Origin: Vespa crabro
Taxonomy: Eukaryota > Arthropoda > Insecta > Hymenoptera > Vespidae
Assembly: GCF_910589235.1 (NCBI RefSeq)
Contig: NC_060955.1
Span: forward strand, 8,840,194 to 8,904,193
DNA length: 64,000 nucleotides
Direction: 5' to 3'
Numbering within the stretch: position 1 is the first letter of the stretch; the number at the start of each line of letters is the position of its first letter. Both the position numbers and the translations under genes were made by a program. Below are positions 25,921 to 39,417 of this stretch, piece after piece. The notes under the pieces were generated by a model, which was not told the origin of the DNA, ran no database searches, and saw only the letters and a list, made by a program, of their open reading frames with translations.

Positions 25921-27160
25921 ATGATTAACTAAAAAGTGCAAAACTTTCTTTTTTCGCGTATCTACTTTAAATAATTATTTTTTTAATTCTTCTCTATTAT
26001 TTTTATTTATTATTTTTCTTATCAAGATCACCTTAACGTACAAAGATAGTGTTTAAAATAGTTATATCCTGAAATATTTAGATAAAATATTTACATTTTC
26101 TAATATTTCTCCATTTTTTTCTTTTTTTTTTTTCGATGTCGCGCGCGCGTATGTATGTATGTATGTGTGTATTAATATTTTCTTTTTGTTTCATGGATGA
26201 TGGTATTGCATTTTATTACACATTACTTTCTTTACTTTCCATCCTCTTTTATGTGTATGTATGTGTGTGCACGTGCGTTGTGTAGAAATACATATGCATA
26301 TATATACATATATGCATACATGTATATGTAAGAATTATCTTTATTAAATAAATAGCAGCAAGTACGCAAGATTAAAATCTGAAAATACTATACAATTTGC
26401 GTCAAGTATACAGTGTAATCTTAGAATCTTGATAGTATTTTGTATTGCATGATTTTTATATACATGTTTAAGATAATTGTCTCATTTTTAAAGTATTATG
26501 TTCTACGTTATATTTGTAGCTTTTCATAGCTACATTAAAGTTAAATTACATTGTATACTATAATTGAAATACATATACCATTGTCTTTGAAAGATCCATG
26601 ATAGTCTTATTTAGAGTTAATAATAAATATTCTTAAATATATTAATTTAACATATATTACCATTTTCACTGTTAGAAATCATAAATCATCATTTGATTAA
26701 TTGAACTTCATGTTAGTATAATTTATTTATACCTGATAGATAAGTAATAAATTATATTGGCATTATATTTCATGAGTTTATATATTCTTATCATTATATT
26801 TTCCTTTTTTATTTCATACATACAATTTTAATTATGTACATTTATTTATATATAAACTAATATATTACTATGTATTTAAATAAAAGAGTATTGCCAAAAA
26901 AAATACATTTGAAGCTAATATATTAAAACAGTTACTAAGATACGCAGACAGTTACTTATATTAGAATTAAGTTAGATTAGAAAAGTAAACATCTGACTTT
27001 ATTACTTTTATGCGTGATACAAAAAATATTTACCGCCAAAATGTCTGAATGACGACGTCAGCGCCACATGACCGTAAAAGGCTTGTTTACTTGCAATGCT
27101 ATGTTTATTTCTCTTTAATGAGGGAATAATTAATCCATTTAAATGCGACAATCATAAATA
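25921..27160. other. Kinase 3' UTR and GCP5 promoter region
   Basis: The 3' UTR of the kinase probably ends soon after AATAAA at 26347 or later. From 27020 to 27110 the GC content rises just upstream of the GCP5 ATG at 27161, with TGACGACGTCAGCG at 27050-27063, resembling an ATF/CREB half-site pair. The spacing is short for an insect promoter plus 5' UTR. The motif's function is inferred only. Confidence 0.55.
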
Positions 27161-30100
27161 ATGGGAACAAAAATCTTGAAGGATATACAAAGTGATATAA
27201 AACTTTTGATCACGGTGATAACTGATTTCGAAGTAGGTTATATTAGATTTTATGATATTTATTATACTAGACTTTTTTTTTACATAACTCCAAAATTGTT
27301 CCTCGTCAATATGAATTTCTTTTATTCTTTTCCAATTATAGGAAGATGAAGAAGGATTTCAAATTTGCGAACGTTTTGCTGTTTCCAACATTAAACATCA
27401 TCAATATCTTTCGGTTAACAGTCATGCAACGAAACAATCTATCAACAATATTATTACCAAATTATCCATATATGGAAAATTTAAAGAGGCTAAAAAGTTT
27501 CAAGAACTCGTTGATTTCTTTCTAACTAGTTTTGATTTCGACCATCATCCGCAGTATGACTTACAATGGTCTTTGCTGGCTTTGTTATTAGATTTATCAT
27601 CTGATATCGACAAAGCAGATTTGAATAATTTAAAATCCTATCAAGGAGAATTTAATTCTAATGTCACTATTGCAAGTGAAAAAGATGCTATTCAAGAGAT
27701 CGATTGGGCACATTATTTGAAAGAAGGAGAAGAAGATTTCTTTTGTGATTTTAAAAATGACGAAAGTAGCGATGTAAGCGTTTAATATAGTAGACATTTG
27801 TCTTGGATATTTTAATTCATAGATTTACCTGTATGTAGGAGTGGTCAGACGATGCAGAAGTACCAAATCTTTCTTGTGTTCCCTTTGAAACAACTCTGAC
27901 AACTGTAGATGGTATATTGTCTGCAGAATCAATAGGTGATGCTAAATATGGGTCTGATATAGTAATGCAGTCATTAATAGAAGAAGTTGAATCAAGAAAA
28001 TGGTTGATGTCAAATGTCCAAAATACATGGTGGAACGAATCGATAATTTATAAATATCCTGTTAACAGCAAATATCCTGATGCACATTTTTGTCAAATTT
28101 GGTAATTTCTTTGCAGACCTTAGCATGTTATCTAATGAAATATTTCCAAGTAATCTAATGTATTAAACAGGCATGAAACAGTTTATAAGGATTTATCTGA
28201 TGTTATTCTACTTAATGAATACCAAGTGTGTAAAGAAATATTGTGGATGTTCCATGTTCAGACACAGATGACTATATTTAAGCAAGAAAATGAATTTTTA
28301 TTTCACATTCGTCCTAATGTATCTATACCAAGTTTAACTACTGTAAGTGTTCAAGAAATTAGATGGCAATATAAATATAATTATTTTTATAAATTATTCT
28401 TACAGGTTGCTTTTCAAAATATGTTATCTCCATTTTGTGAATATTTGTCTATGATACACGATATAGAACAATTCGACAAAGAATTATTGAGCACAGATAC
28501 AAGTTACATAGGATATAAAAAACCACCATTTATATACGAAGCATATAATGCTGCGGTCAAAGAAAAACTCTTAAGTTTTAGAATGGAGATTATAAACATA
28601 GAGAAAGATATTACAGCACAAGGTATAAGTAATGTTATGTATTATATTTACATTTATTAATTACTGTCATCTTTGCAGCTAGTAGCCAAACGCTTTTGTC
28701 TTTATTAGCCCGTCTAAAAAAGCCTTTAAAAAGAATAAAAATATTGCACCAAGTTCATAAAATATCTGTATCCAACTGGAAATTATCATCTAATTGGAAT
28801 TGTGCTTCCAAATTACTTTCAAATTTGCTATTGGAAATAACAAATTCTCACTGTCAAGAAAAGACAAATATATGTGTTAATTTATATTTGTCTACTATTC
28901 CTGTATATTTGAATATTATTGACACATTATTAGGTGAAGGACGTTTAGAAGATTGGAGAGACGAATTTATAATAGAAAAGTAAAAGATATTAAAATAGTT
29001 GCCAGATATTTAATAAAAATTACTTACACACACACACACATATATATACACATATACATATTAGAATTTCAGATGAAAAAGTTGCAAAAAATAAAGACCC
29101 GTGTGTAAAATTTCTGACAAGACCTTTGGATGACATTTGTTTAAAAGATAATATTATGCATTTATTAATTAACAAGGTACAACATATTGGACATAGTATT
29201 GACTTACTTGTATCGTTAAATCGTATCACGGAAATGTGGAATCAAAAAATGAAATCTGATGGTTTGTTCACTTGCAGTAATTAATCTACTTTATTTTTAT
29301 ATTTCATAAATATAATCGTTTTCTTTCAGAAGAGAGAATTTCTCTAAAGGATGAATTTTATACCTTATTATTGTCTGAAATATGCAAATATACAACTCAA
29401 TCAGAAGAATTAATTGATATTTCGCCATCAGAAGTAGATGGAATTTCGTTTATTTCAGAGTATGATGAAGACTTAGAAAAGAATATAATACAACAATTAT
29501 CAGCAATGAATAATCCGTTTTTAATGAAAGCCTTTAAAGATTATATACCACCAGCTTTATATGGACAAGATATAGTAGATGGTAGCAAGTGTATATCTGT
29601 TAACTCTTGTAACAAACGTAGAAACAAATTGTTTAATAGGTACTGTATTATCAAATTTTTATATTTATTCAATCTATATAATAAAAATATATGTGATTAT
29701 AGATTACAGACAGTTGCAGAACATGCGTTGCCATTAAAGAAAATTTTAGAAAAAATATTGTCTGAAATTTTAGATTTACGCTACAGTAGTGCAACTAAGT
29801 TAGTAAAAAATATAATGATGCAGGAATATAAATTAGAAGCACATTTAAGATTAATGAGATCCGTTTATATGATGGAGGCTGGCCATATTATGAATAAATT
29901 TTATCAGATATTATTTCATGAGGTACAGCAGAATTTTATTTATTTATCAATCATTATTATAACATGATACGAAATATCTAAATTAATAGCATGTTTTTTA
30001 TAGATAGAAACCAATCAAATGTGGAATAATTCATATTTTTTATCATGCATATTAGAAGAAATACTTTCTCAACAATGGCCAGATTCTAGTTCACATTGGT

Positions 30101-31828
30101 CTATTATAGTACAAGATGTTAGTACGCATCAAGTGGTACAGGCTGTAGATAGTATAACACTGTATTATGCAACAGGATGGCCCATAAATATTATCTTAAA
30201 TGAAGACATTTTAATTAAGTATAACGAAATATTTCGATTTCAATTGAAATTAAAGTGGGCTTTATGGACGTTAAATAATTTGAAATTCGTGGGTAAAATA
30301 TTACATTTCTGATCGTAATTAAATTTATATTTACAAAAAATACATATAAATTTAACTTCTTTTCTTTTAGATCTGGAAGGTTTAAAGTCACTACATGCTA
30401 AAAACAATATCGAACACTTCCAAATAAGACGTCTTGAGAGTTTACGTTTCTGGTTATTGCATGCTATAGGATCGATTCATGCTTATCTATCAGGACAAGT
30501 ATTGCAAAGTTTAGGATTCATGTTCGATCAATCTTTAACTCAAGCTGATAGTCTCGATAGAGTTATATCTGGTATACATTTTTAAAAAAATCTACTGTAT
30601 GTTACATCTACAACTTTCTATCGTGTAACATTATTTTTTTTCTATTTTAGTCCACAGAGAATATTTAGATAAAGTTCACAAGCATTGTTTGTTAACGGAA
30701 GAATTTGAAGATTTAATGACGACTGTTAACAATGTATGTATATTAAGGTGGTCATTATTTTGAATCTGATGATGCAATCTCAACATTCAGCTCAAAATAA
30801 ATAAAAAAAAATCATCTTCAAATTTCATATCTTTATTTTAATATTAAAGTGTGCCAATGGGTATATACTTTTTTATATTTAAATAGAGATTTTAAATAAT
30901 TTTAGATATCGTTTATTAAAACAAGCAAAGAAAACAAAAATTTAACTTCTACAGAAATCTCACATGTATTAAGAGTACTTTTTTGCTGAATATTCTTATA
31001 TTTCACTGTATTATAAACATTTTTCTGGCTCTACTAAAGAAATAGTTATGAAAGAATTTTGAATAATATTCAACAGACAAAATATCCTGAATACATATGA
31101 GATTTGTATAGGAATTAAATTTTTTTCGTTTTTGTTCGTCAATATTTATCGATAAAATATTATTTTGTGAAAAAGAATATTCAGTAAAAAAAGTACTCTT
31201 AATATACATGAGATTTTTCCACACAAGAGTTAAATTTTTATGTTTTCTTTTGTTGTTTAATTAAATGATACTTACAAATATTTAAAATCTCTATTTTATT
31301 AAAATATAAAAAAGTATGCATTCTTTGGCACACTTTAATATTAAGACAAAGGTTTAAAATTTGAAGATGACTATTTTTATTTATTTCGAGTTAAGTTGAG
31401 CTTGTGCACTTATAAAAATTTCTGAAGGAACCAAATAACGACCACCTTATGTATACACTTATATACATATATAAATTTGTATTATATATTACATACTAAC
31501 ACAGATACTTATTTAATACAGTTAGTAGAAATGTGTGTTCATATCCGAGGCTGTTGGGACTATAAGAAACTATTACATACTGTAACAGAGTTAAGTTTAA
31601 TGGAAAACAGTTATATAAAATACCATACATATCTTGCATTGACTTTACATAACACGGTCCAGCATAAAGATGCAGATTATCGTAAGTCTTACGTTTCGTT
31701 TTCTGATATATACATAAAATGACAATTTTTATTTTAGATTAATTATTATACGACTCTTTTTCTATTTTTACCTTTTTACAGTGGTGGGATTAAGTTCAGC
31801 CTTTAACTGCAGTATGCCAAGCATATAA
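27161..31828 (+). CDS. GCP5: Gamma-tubulin complex component 5 (GCP5)
   Basis: It is a subunit of the gamma-tubulin ring complex that nucleates microtubules at centrosomes. The exons are 27161-27232, 27342-27773, 27839-28101, 28171-28342, 28406-28622, 28679-28979, 29065-29261, 29330-29639, 29703-29922, 30004-30292, 30371-30571, 30651-30733, 31522-31681 and 31782-31828: 2964 nt, 987 aa, phases consistent. Human GCP5 is close to 1000 aa. The GRIP1 part has NEYQVCKEILWMFHVQTQ and KPPFIYEAYNAAVKEKLLSF, then RIKILHQVHKISVS and RLEDWRDEFIIEK, aligning with GCP5 rather than GCP2/3/4. The GRIP2 part has MRSVYMMEAGHIMNKFYQIL, YNEIFRFQLKLKWALWTL and RLESLRFWLLHAIGSIHAYL. The end is LVGLSSAFNCSMPSI. Most introns are 60-110 bp; the 788-bp intron 12 holds a transposon. 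The exact donor of exon 6 (AA|GTAAAAG) is weak. Confidence 0.9.
30746..31447. mobile_element. 702-bp foldback element with long inverted arms
   Basis: The element lies in the GCP5 intron between 30734 and 31521. The left end AGGTGGTCATTATTT and right end AAATAACGACCACCT are inverted and flanked by TA (30744-30745 and 31448-31449). The similarity continues inward: AATATTAAAGTGTGCCAA, CTTTTTTATATTT, AGAGATTTTAAATA, AAATTTAACT and TTAAGAGTACTTTTTT all recur inverted in the right arm. The arms are therefore imperfect inverted repeats of about 270-300 bp around a loop of about 150 bp. No transposase is encoded. Confidence 0.85.
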
Positions 31829-32153
31829 AATATTAATATATCATAAGATTTGTTTATAGATGTCATTTTCTCACCGTCAAAAACTATCGTATAAGTTTTT
31901 AAATTACATCATTAATGTAATTACGATATCATCTTTCTTCCATTACATATACTTTCGTTTTATGTCAGTTGTCAGATGTAAATTATTTCGGATAGGAAAA
32001 AGAAAAGAAAAAAGACAAAGTATTACACTGTATGTACAATGTACAGTGTGGAAAAATTCTTTGGCCAATTTCATTTTAACCTTCTTTCATTACCGATATC
32101 CTCTTCTTTTTTATCGCTTATCTATTACAGATAAATTGACGCCGCGACAGCAA
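31829..32153. other. Short region between GCP5 and the next candidate exon
   Basis: GCP5 3' UTR and possible 5' UTR or intron of the following candidate. The reading frame of the latter is open back to 31860, but a pyrimidine tract and CTATTACAG at 32122-32130 suggest an exon begins at 32131. Confidence 0.4.
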
Positions 32154-32543
32154 ATGAACTCCAAGGACGTTTTTGGCGAAAATAATGTTGGCATGAATTT
32201 CATAAGTAATTTGAGTCGTAATTTATTGACGGAGATAGCGTTCCAAACTTTACCACCTTCGGGTATTCCAATTCCGATACCAAAAATGATTCGTAAAAAA
32301 GATTGGCAAGTCAATCGGTGAGAATAAATGTGTTTAAACAATTGAATATAAAAAGAAAAAGAAATTACTAAGTTAAATTCCAGTCTCAAGTCAATATTAT
32401 CCGAACATTTAATCGAATACGAACAAACGTTCTCATACTTACGTTGGTATCTGCATGAAGAACATTACGTTACACTTTCCCCCTTCTCTAACGTCTTATC
32501 GAAACGTATTGTCAACGACACTTTCGAAATTGGTAAACTATGA
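32154..32543 (+). CDS. Unrecognised two-exon candidate gene, 107 aa
   Basis: The exons are 32154-32317 (donor GTGAGA) and 32384-32543 (acceptor TTCCAG, stop TGA). They join in frame through an Arg codon. I do not recognise the protein. It begins MNSKDVFGENNVGMNFISNL, has a Pro-rich turn (TLPPSGIPIPIPKM), then a helical-looking stretch LSEHLIEYEQTFSYLRWYLH. There is no clear membrane segment or signal peptide. The coding parts are less AT-rich than the flanks, which favours a real gene. A true start could be upstream, as the exon seems to begin at 32131 with phase 2. That phase would also fit splicing from the penultimate GCP5 exon (ending at 31681), so it may be an alternative GCP5 tail instead of a separate gene. 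Confidence 0.45.
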
Positions 32544-35389
32544 TACGTCAAAGAGAAGTATACATTTGAATTTTATAACAAGTGCTATAGAAAAATATTG
32601 AATTCTGTAGATTGGCTTTTTTGTCGAAAAAACGAGAATTTAAAATAAATCATCGATATTTTTTTTATTTCACATTAACTTATATGATAGTAGATATGTT
32701 TACTTTGATTGAATATTCAACTAAACTCGATATAAATGGTAGATCGATTGATCTAAAAAAAAGAAAAACAATTTTATTATAACGATCAAGATTATTAATT
32801 AAGTTAAACGAAAAATAGTGACTTGTGTTGTTAGGATTGACAAATAATTTATTGAATTATTTAAATTAGAATCTTTCAGACGAGTAAGACAATTCTTGCG
32901 TGTATTTTCTGCATAAGACGAGAATTGATAAAAAGACGAAAGAGTTATTTACGATTAGTGTGTGCGTGAGATACGCAAAGCGATAGGAAAGGCGGCACAT
33001 TAAAATGTGCTTCGGGCAAGTATGGTCGGTCTCATATGGGCGGAGCGTATGGTCTGACGAATGACGGTCAATGGTCTGTGCGTAGAAATGGCGCATGCCT
33101 TAGGAACGCAACTACGTTTTCTTGATATAGTTTTTTGTAATTTTTCCCTCCAAATTATCACGTTTTTATCGATTATTTCATTCATCATTATTATATATCA
33201 CGATTTGAAAAAAATTATACAATTTGTAAATTTTTATAATTGGCGTAAAAAATTATTAATTTATTATACACTTCTGTATATAAAAAATATAATATATCAG
33301 TATATACCAAATATATTTATACATATGCATAAAATTGGTAACAAAATAATATACTTTTTATGTGAATATTTGTAAACAATTTTTGTTAGATTAGATCTGA
33401 TTGAAATCGAAGTATTATTGTTGTATCGTTAATGATTAATTTCATACTATTAATTTTCTTGTTTTTTAAGTACATATATTATTCGAAAAATTAACATTAC
33501 TTTTAGTAATAATTTTAAATATCGTGAAGCAAAAAAACATGATTTTTTGTATCGCATATTGTCGGTAACGTTATGTGCATAACGTCGGTAATAATCATGG
33601 GTAAAGTAGAATGGAAAATTGTTTTCGAATATTCCTACGTAACATAGTTTATGAATAAACATATCTTGATTATTGTAAACTTATTTCATTTAGTATTATT
33701 ACGTCAAACTTTGTAAGATTTGAATGAAATCTTTTTTTTCAATGCAATATAAGAAAAACGATTGTATCATCTGCAGTGAGTAGAGTTGGTAAAACAGTAC
33801 AATGTGTCGATAATGTTACGAACTATCTCTTCCTAATGCACTGAACGTGATATGATTATTGTTCAATAATTCGTCGATTATCTACAATAAATAGAATCGC
33901 ATTAGCATTTTTACTTACCGTATAATTATATTAATAATAAAATGAAATCATATAAGTAAAAAAATCTATGCACACGCAATACGATCGAAGTTTTGATACT
34001 GTACGGTAACTACTGCATTGTAACACTACAAAAAGGGATTTGATAATAATTAGATATTATTAAGTACGATTACGAAGAAATAAAATCAAAGCGGGCTCTT
34101 TGTTAAAGACTGAGTTATGTATTGAATTGTTTAAAACGAATGCAATTTACAAATTAAGCAGTATAATTTATGGAATACCTAATTATAATCCATCTATTAT
34201 AATAATGGAGAGAAATTTGGAATTATAAATGGAACGTTAATACAATGGATCCGTTTTAGAAGGTCGAACGACTATTGAGCTTATATCTTCGAGTAAAGAT
34301 TTTATTGAAATATAAGGAATCTGTACCAGACAGAACTAAAATTACTGTTGAATTTGGTACTACTACTGGGGTTCACATATTGTACATACCTGCGTAACCA
34401 CTGCGTTATTTATTTTTTTTCATGCTTACTTTATAAGTAGTTAGAATGTTTATAAGTACACAAACAATATCGAAGGTACGTGCACAGTCTATTTGAAAAT
34501 TCTAAATCTAGACAGGAGTTTTTGCTAGACCTGCAGTTGCACTTTTTATGCATAAAGATTTAATGGGGTTTTCTCCTTGCTGATTTCTTTTTCCTTTTCG
34601 CTATTTACAATTTTTATCGTCTAAAAGATTTATAATTCAGAGCGCGGATTATTTTTTTTTTCTTTTTTTTTTTTCATTTGATATTTACAATTTTTACATA
34701 ATATCTCTTCAATATACAGTATTTTAAGATTATACAACAATTTTTCTGGTTTTTTTTTTTCATTTTCTTTTCTTACCTTGTAATCATTTCACCATCGCAA
34801 TTTAAATTGCTGGAAAATTGAACTTATCTATACACAACTATCTCCGAATACGAAGGACGTACGAACCTTTACGTAGCTATATGTATAAGCGATTACGTTC
34901 GGTAACGCGAGAGCATTTATTCTGTCAATATTTTTGGGCGCGTTTTGCCTTAAGCTGCAAGTAACGATAATTTTTAACTTTACATCTGTACGCGCCAAGT
35001 TTTACGCAAAGAAAAAGACAAACAAATAATAGAAAAGGCAAGAAAAGAAAAAAAAAAGGAAAAGGTCAAATTATCGACGAGCGACAAATCTTTCTTCAAC
35101 GGGAATATTATCGTGCACATGACCACAACGCTATATTACGAATGTAAAATTTTTAGTAGTCGTGATGCAATATTTATAATCGATACGTGTCAAAATGACG
35201 CGAATCCACTTTTGATCCCCCTCCCTTTTTTTAATACGAGAAGTTTCAACGACAACGGATATTTAAAACTTTAATTTGTTCGAAGTAGGAACATCTATTT
35301 GATAAAATACTCGCGATTCTCATTTACAAATCAAATTGCATATTTTAGAAACTGTTGTAATCTCGAAAATCTTTTTTTTCTTTTTTCTT

Positions 35390-35462
<73 letters not shown>

Positions 35463-36975
35463 TTTTCAATACAAATAAGCGCCTAAACGTAAAATTATAT
35501 AAGTTTCCTTCGAATAAATTCAAAACAAGAAACTTTTATCATTAAAACAAATGCATCGGCTGTTATGATAAACTTATTAAACTTCCAAGTCCAATGCAGA
35601 TGAACAGCAAGTGACGTACAGAATTTCGCTATCCATCCAATGTTCGTTATAGCGAACATATATTTTGAATATAGCAATGCTAACGAGTGTGTGACTGATT
35701 CTCCATCGACACAGTTGCCTGCGTATTCTACGCATGTTACCCGCTACTATACTATTACATTCAAAATATAAATACGCCGTATAGTACGTTTGACGAACAA
35801 AATAACGCGTGTCGATGTTTAGTTGCTGCTTTCTACATTGCACTTAATTCTCAGTTCTAACTTCACCGATTTAAAAAAAAAGAAAAAGCACGGATCTCAC
35901 GGTAGCGTTTAATCTAATTTTACGATGGAATCTGCCCTAGGAATATATAGTCTTATTATGTTAACGTAACAGATCCCAGATTTATGTATTTCTTTGACTA
36001 AGTGCATCAGCAATATGTCCGTTTAAAAAATACAAAACGCGAATCAACATACAATGTACCGTAAATGAGAAATAGACGAGAACGTACGATATAAAATTTA
36101 TTTCCTTCGAAGAACACGTTTTACCAAAAAGAAATTTAAAAAAAGAAAAAAAATAAGAAAGACAAAAAGAAATTTTTTCGTATTCGTAAGATATAAATCA
36201 GTTTAATTGCGCGTACTTTAAGACAAAAAAAAAAGAGAAAAAAAAAAAAACATAGAAAATCCATTTCTAAACGCAAATAAAAACTAATCACGATTAATTA
36301 TACACAATTGTGTATCATTCAACGCACATTATACTTACATTTTTTTCTCTCTTTTTTTAGAGCAGCTAAAGTCTATAAAGCGTTTCAAAACATGCACTGT
36401 AGTGCGTATTGTATCATAATAACTCGACGGTGCGTATCATTTCATTAATGTTTTTACTCTCTGCAAATTTGTCGTGTGATCACAATGCCGTTTTAATTTT
36501 TCCCTTTTTTATCGATAATGGTGTTGCACGAATATTTATTATTATTTACCATCATACTGCAATTTCACGGACATGCTAACACATACTCTCACACGCATAC
36601 CTTTCTATTATGGCTAATGTTTCTGCCAGAATTAAAAGAAAATAAAAAAAAAAAGAAAAATTCAATATACAATAACGTAATTACAAAAACCATTTTCGTG
36701 ATTGTTACAGCGTACGAAGAAGCAAGAGAAAGCATAAATTACGACGTCTCTCGATTTATTAATTTCTATTATTAAACGTCTCTTAACGCAACCGTGAGTT
36801 TATACAATTAAATCGTTAAAAAGTAAGTTTTTTTTAATCGCTCGACGACAATGAGGTCGATAACGATTTACGCAGACACATAATAATCGATGTGTGAAAA
36901 TAATTTATGTATTTACAACGATTTAATACAAGTCAAAGGAAGTATCTGTCTCTTCCTTTTTTTTCATAGAAAGGG
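32544..36975. other. Intergenic region and probable Polycomb 3' UTR
   Basis: No coding region was recognised. A CpG-bearing patch at 32940-33120 stands out from AT-rich surroundings. Numerous A- and T-runs lie between 34600 and 36350. The right part probably belongs to the long 3' UTR of Polycomb on the minus strand. A (TA)n array is at 35393-35461. Small ORFs here, for example 36518-36775, look like chance. Confidence 0.5.
35393..35461. repeat. (TA)n microsatellite
   Basis: A TA dinucleotide tract of about 65 bp without interruption. Confidence 0.93.
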
Positions 36976-39417
36976 TTAATAAATGTCGCTTTTGGGATCT
37001 CTCTCGCGAAAAAATCCCTTTTCCGTCTTACACTCTCTAATGGTAACCGTTTTAAGATTCACGGTGACGTCCGTTATGAAAACTTGATCGGCAACCGGAT
37101 TTCTCGCATGCCAATACTCCGTACCGGGACTCGACAAAGGAACGTACATCTCGGACCTCGTAATTTCAGTTTGTTTGATGCTCGTTGCATTATTCTTATT
37201 ATTATTATTACTGTTGTTATTGTTATTATTAATATTATTATCGTGACTATGATGGCCATTGACTATTGCGGTTAACCTATTGTTATTCGTGTAGGAATCC
37301 GTAGGACTCGGTGATTTGTGACCGTTCGCATCTACTGTCGTGGAATTGCTAGTCTTTTCTTGTTTTTGTTCGGGTAAATGCCTCTTTTTCATTGGTTGAT
37401 CCAGAGGTGTGTCCACTTGAGGAGATAGCGAAGCGGTTGATGGAGTACGAGGTAAAGAGGGCGGTGGACCATGAGGTACGTCTGCTTCCGGTCGTTTCTT
37501 GTCTTGTACCGGCGGGGCCAATGTCGTTGGCACTGCTGGTAATGGCTCTTCAGGTGTGGATTTCACGCTCGAGGATGATGGTCTTCTACCGTTTACTTTG
37601 TGTCCCTAAAAAGAGACGATGCATAACAATGATCTCGCTTAAAAAAAAAAAAATAAAAAAATAAAAAAAAAATAAAAAAAAAAAGAAGTATTCTTCTTTT
37701 CTTTCTTTACCATGGAGAAATATGCCATAATTAGAATTTAAATTTGTTAAATGTAAAATTTTGAAGAATCCGAAGTTTTGAAAATTTTTGACATAAGAAT
37801 CCTTACATGATAAGACGACGGTGAATTGCTTTTTAATGGCAACAAACGTGGTATTTTATTCGGTGGCGGACTACTACTACTGCCACTGCTTGGACTGCTC
37901 GTAGTGATTGTAACGCCGATTTTTCCAGACTCCTTACTGAGAACCTCAGCTTTTCTCTTGGTACCAGCTGGTTCTCTCCTTGGAAGTAAGGTTATATCAA
38001 CGCTACTGTTCGAGCTGTCCGAGTCAACACTGAACGTTGATGCCAATAACTCAGGTGGTGTAGGAGATTCTTGTCCGTCTAACGAACTGGGTAACGTGTC
38101 CTCATCGGGAGTGACATGATTCAAATGCGGTGCAGATGTGCTACCCGTCGTTGACTCGTCCTGACTATCTTCTCCTACTCTTTCGTCTCCACCAGGTTCT
38201 TCGACAACCACGAGATTGGCCAATACTTGCTCCTTTATGAGGAGAGACATAACAAAAATTACTACTTCCCGCGAAAAATTATACTTGACGCGAATTAAAT
38301 CTAATCGTATAGAAAAAAAAATCGTTTTATCTAACAATTTGACAACAAAAAATAAAAATTCTTACATTGTATCTTGTATCCCTTCGCCTTGGCCTTCTCG
38401 TAGATACATCTCCGCTTTTTAAACTCTCCTCGTACAATTCGATCAGCCTCACGTCTAAAATATTTTCCTCCGGTTCCCATGTATTATATCTACGGACAGC
38501 GTATGACAAAATTAGTATAACGATAAAAATGAACTCTTCAGAAAATTTCTTTCATGACGTTCATGATCCACTTACTTTTTACTCCATCCTTTCCATTTAA
38601 CAAAATATTCCACCTTTCCCTAAAACATAAGAAATAAGTATATCGATTATGGTAATCGATTCGGACGAGAGTAATGAAAAACACGAGCCGTTGATTATAA
38701 AATTCTGGATAAGCAATATTCATGATAAATAATAAAATTCGACATTAACAAAATTTACAGTTCTTTACGGTTCGTACGCATCGATACATTGTAAAGAATC
38801 AACCAATCGAAAATTAAACGAATCTTATAAACTTCTCAATTAGATGAATCAAGTGCTTCGGTTTTTTTTTTTTCAACATTCGAAAAGTTTTCATTGCGAC
38901 AAGAAGATAAGACGCAATTCGAATTAACCTTTCGATGGACTTTCGCTTGCTTTTGGAAAGTTTCCTTTTCTCTATCTCTGTTTTTTGTCTCGCTCATTGT
39001 CAGTCGGACAGTCGTTTGTCTGAATAAAAAAGAAAAAAAAGTTTGTTCATACGACGAACATGTAATTTGGAAGGAGGCTAGACTATGACGATGCGGACAT
39101 AAGATCATTGACGACGAAAAGATACAGAAAAAAATGGAAAGAGGCGAAGAAAACGAATGAAGAGGAGTGTGGAGGATCCGAAGAGAGGAGGCACGAGACG
39201 TCGGAAGGAATGTTAACGAGGGAAAAAGACGGGGAAGGTAAAGAAAAGAAAAAAAAAAATGACGTGTACGTCGCGTGCGAGCGCGAAATCCATCGAGTGG
39301 CGCCCTCTAGCAAGGAATAACGAAAGCTATCCGGCAAGCGCGCAACACTTCACTTACCCGCCTTTCCCTCTTCTTCGTGATCCGCTCGGCGGCGTAAACC
39401 CTGTCACCGAGATCCAT
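36976..39417 (-). CDS. Pc: Polycomb (chromobox subunit of PRC1)
   Basis: It binds H3K27me3 through its chromodomain and brings PRC1 to silenced genes in the nucleus. The exons, in transcript order, are 39417-39358, 38619-38576, 38489-38366, 38232-37807 and 37605-36976: 1284 nt, 427 aa, all phases consistent. The start is ATG 39417 (MDLGDRVYAAERITKKRERR). The chromodomain (about residues 5-58) spans the first three exons and keeps the aromatic-cage positions: Y8 in VYAAERI, W in VEYFVKWKGW, and W in YNTWEPEENIL. The middle is Ser/Pro-rich with Lys/Arg patches (AGTKRKAEVL, KKRHLPEQKQ) and an Asn-rich run. The C-terminus has the Pc box, VFITDVTVNLKTVTIRECKT followed by EKGFFRERDP, which contacts RING1/Sce. 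The length is slightly above Drosophila Pc (390 aa). The call is unambiguous. Confidence 0.96.

Noticed and set aside
37084..38119. Plus-strand ORFs opposite the Polycomb exons
   Set aside because: Antisense shadows of the Pc coding exons.
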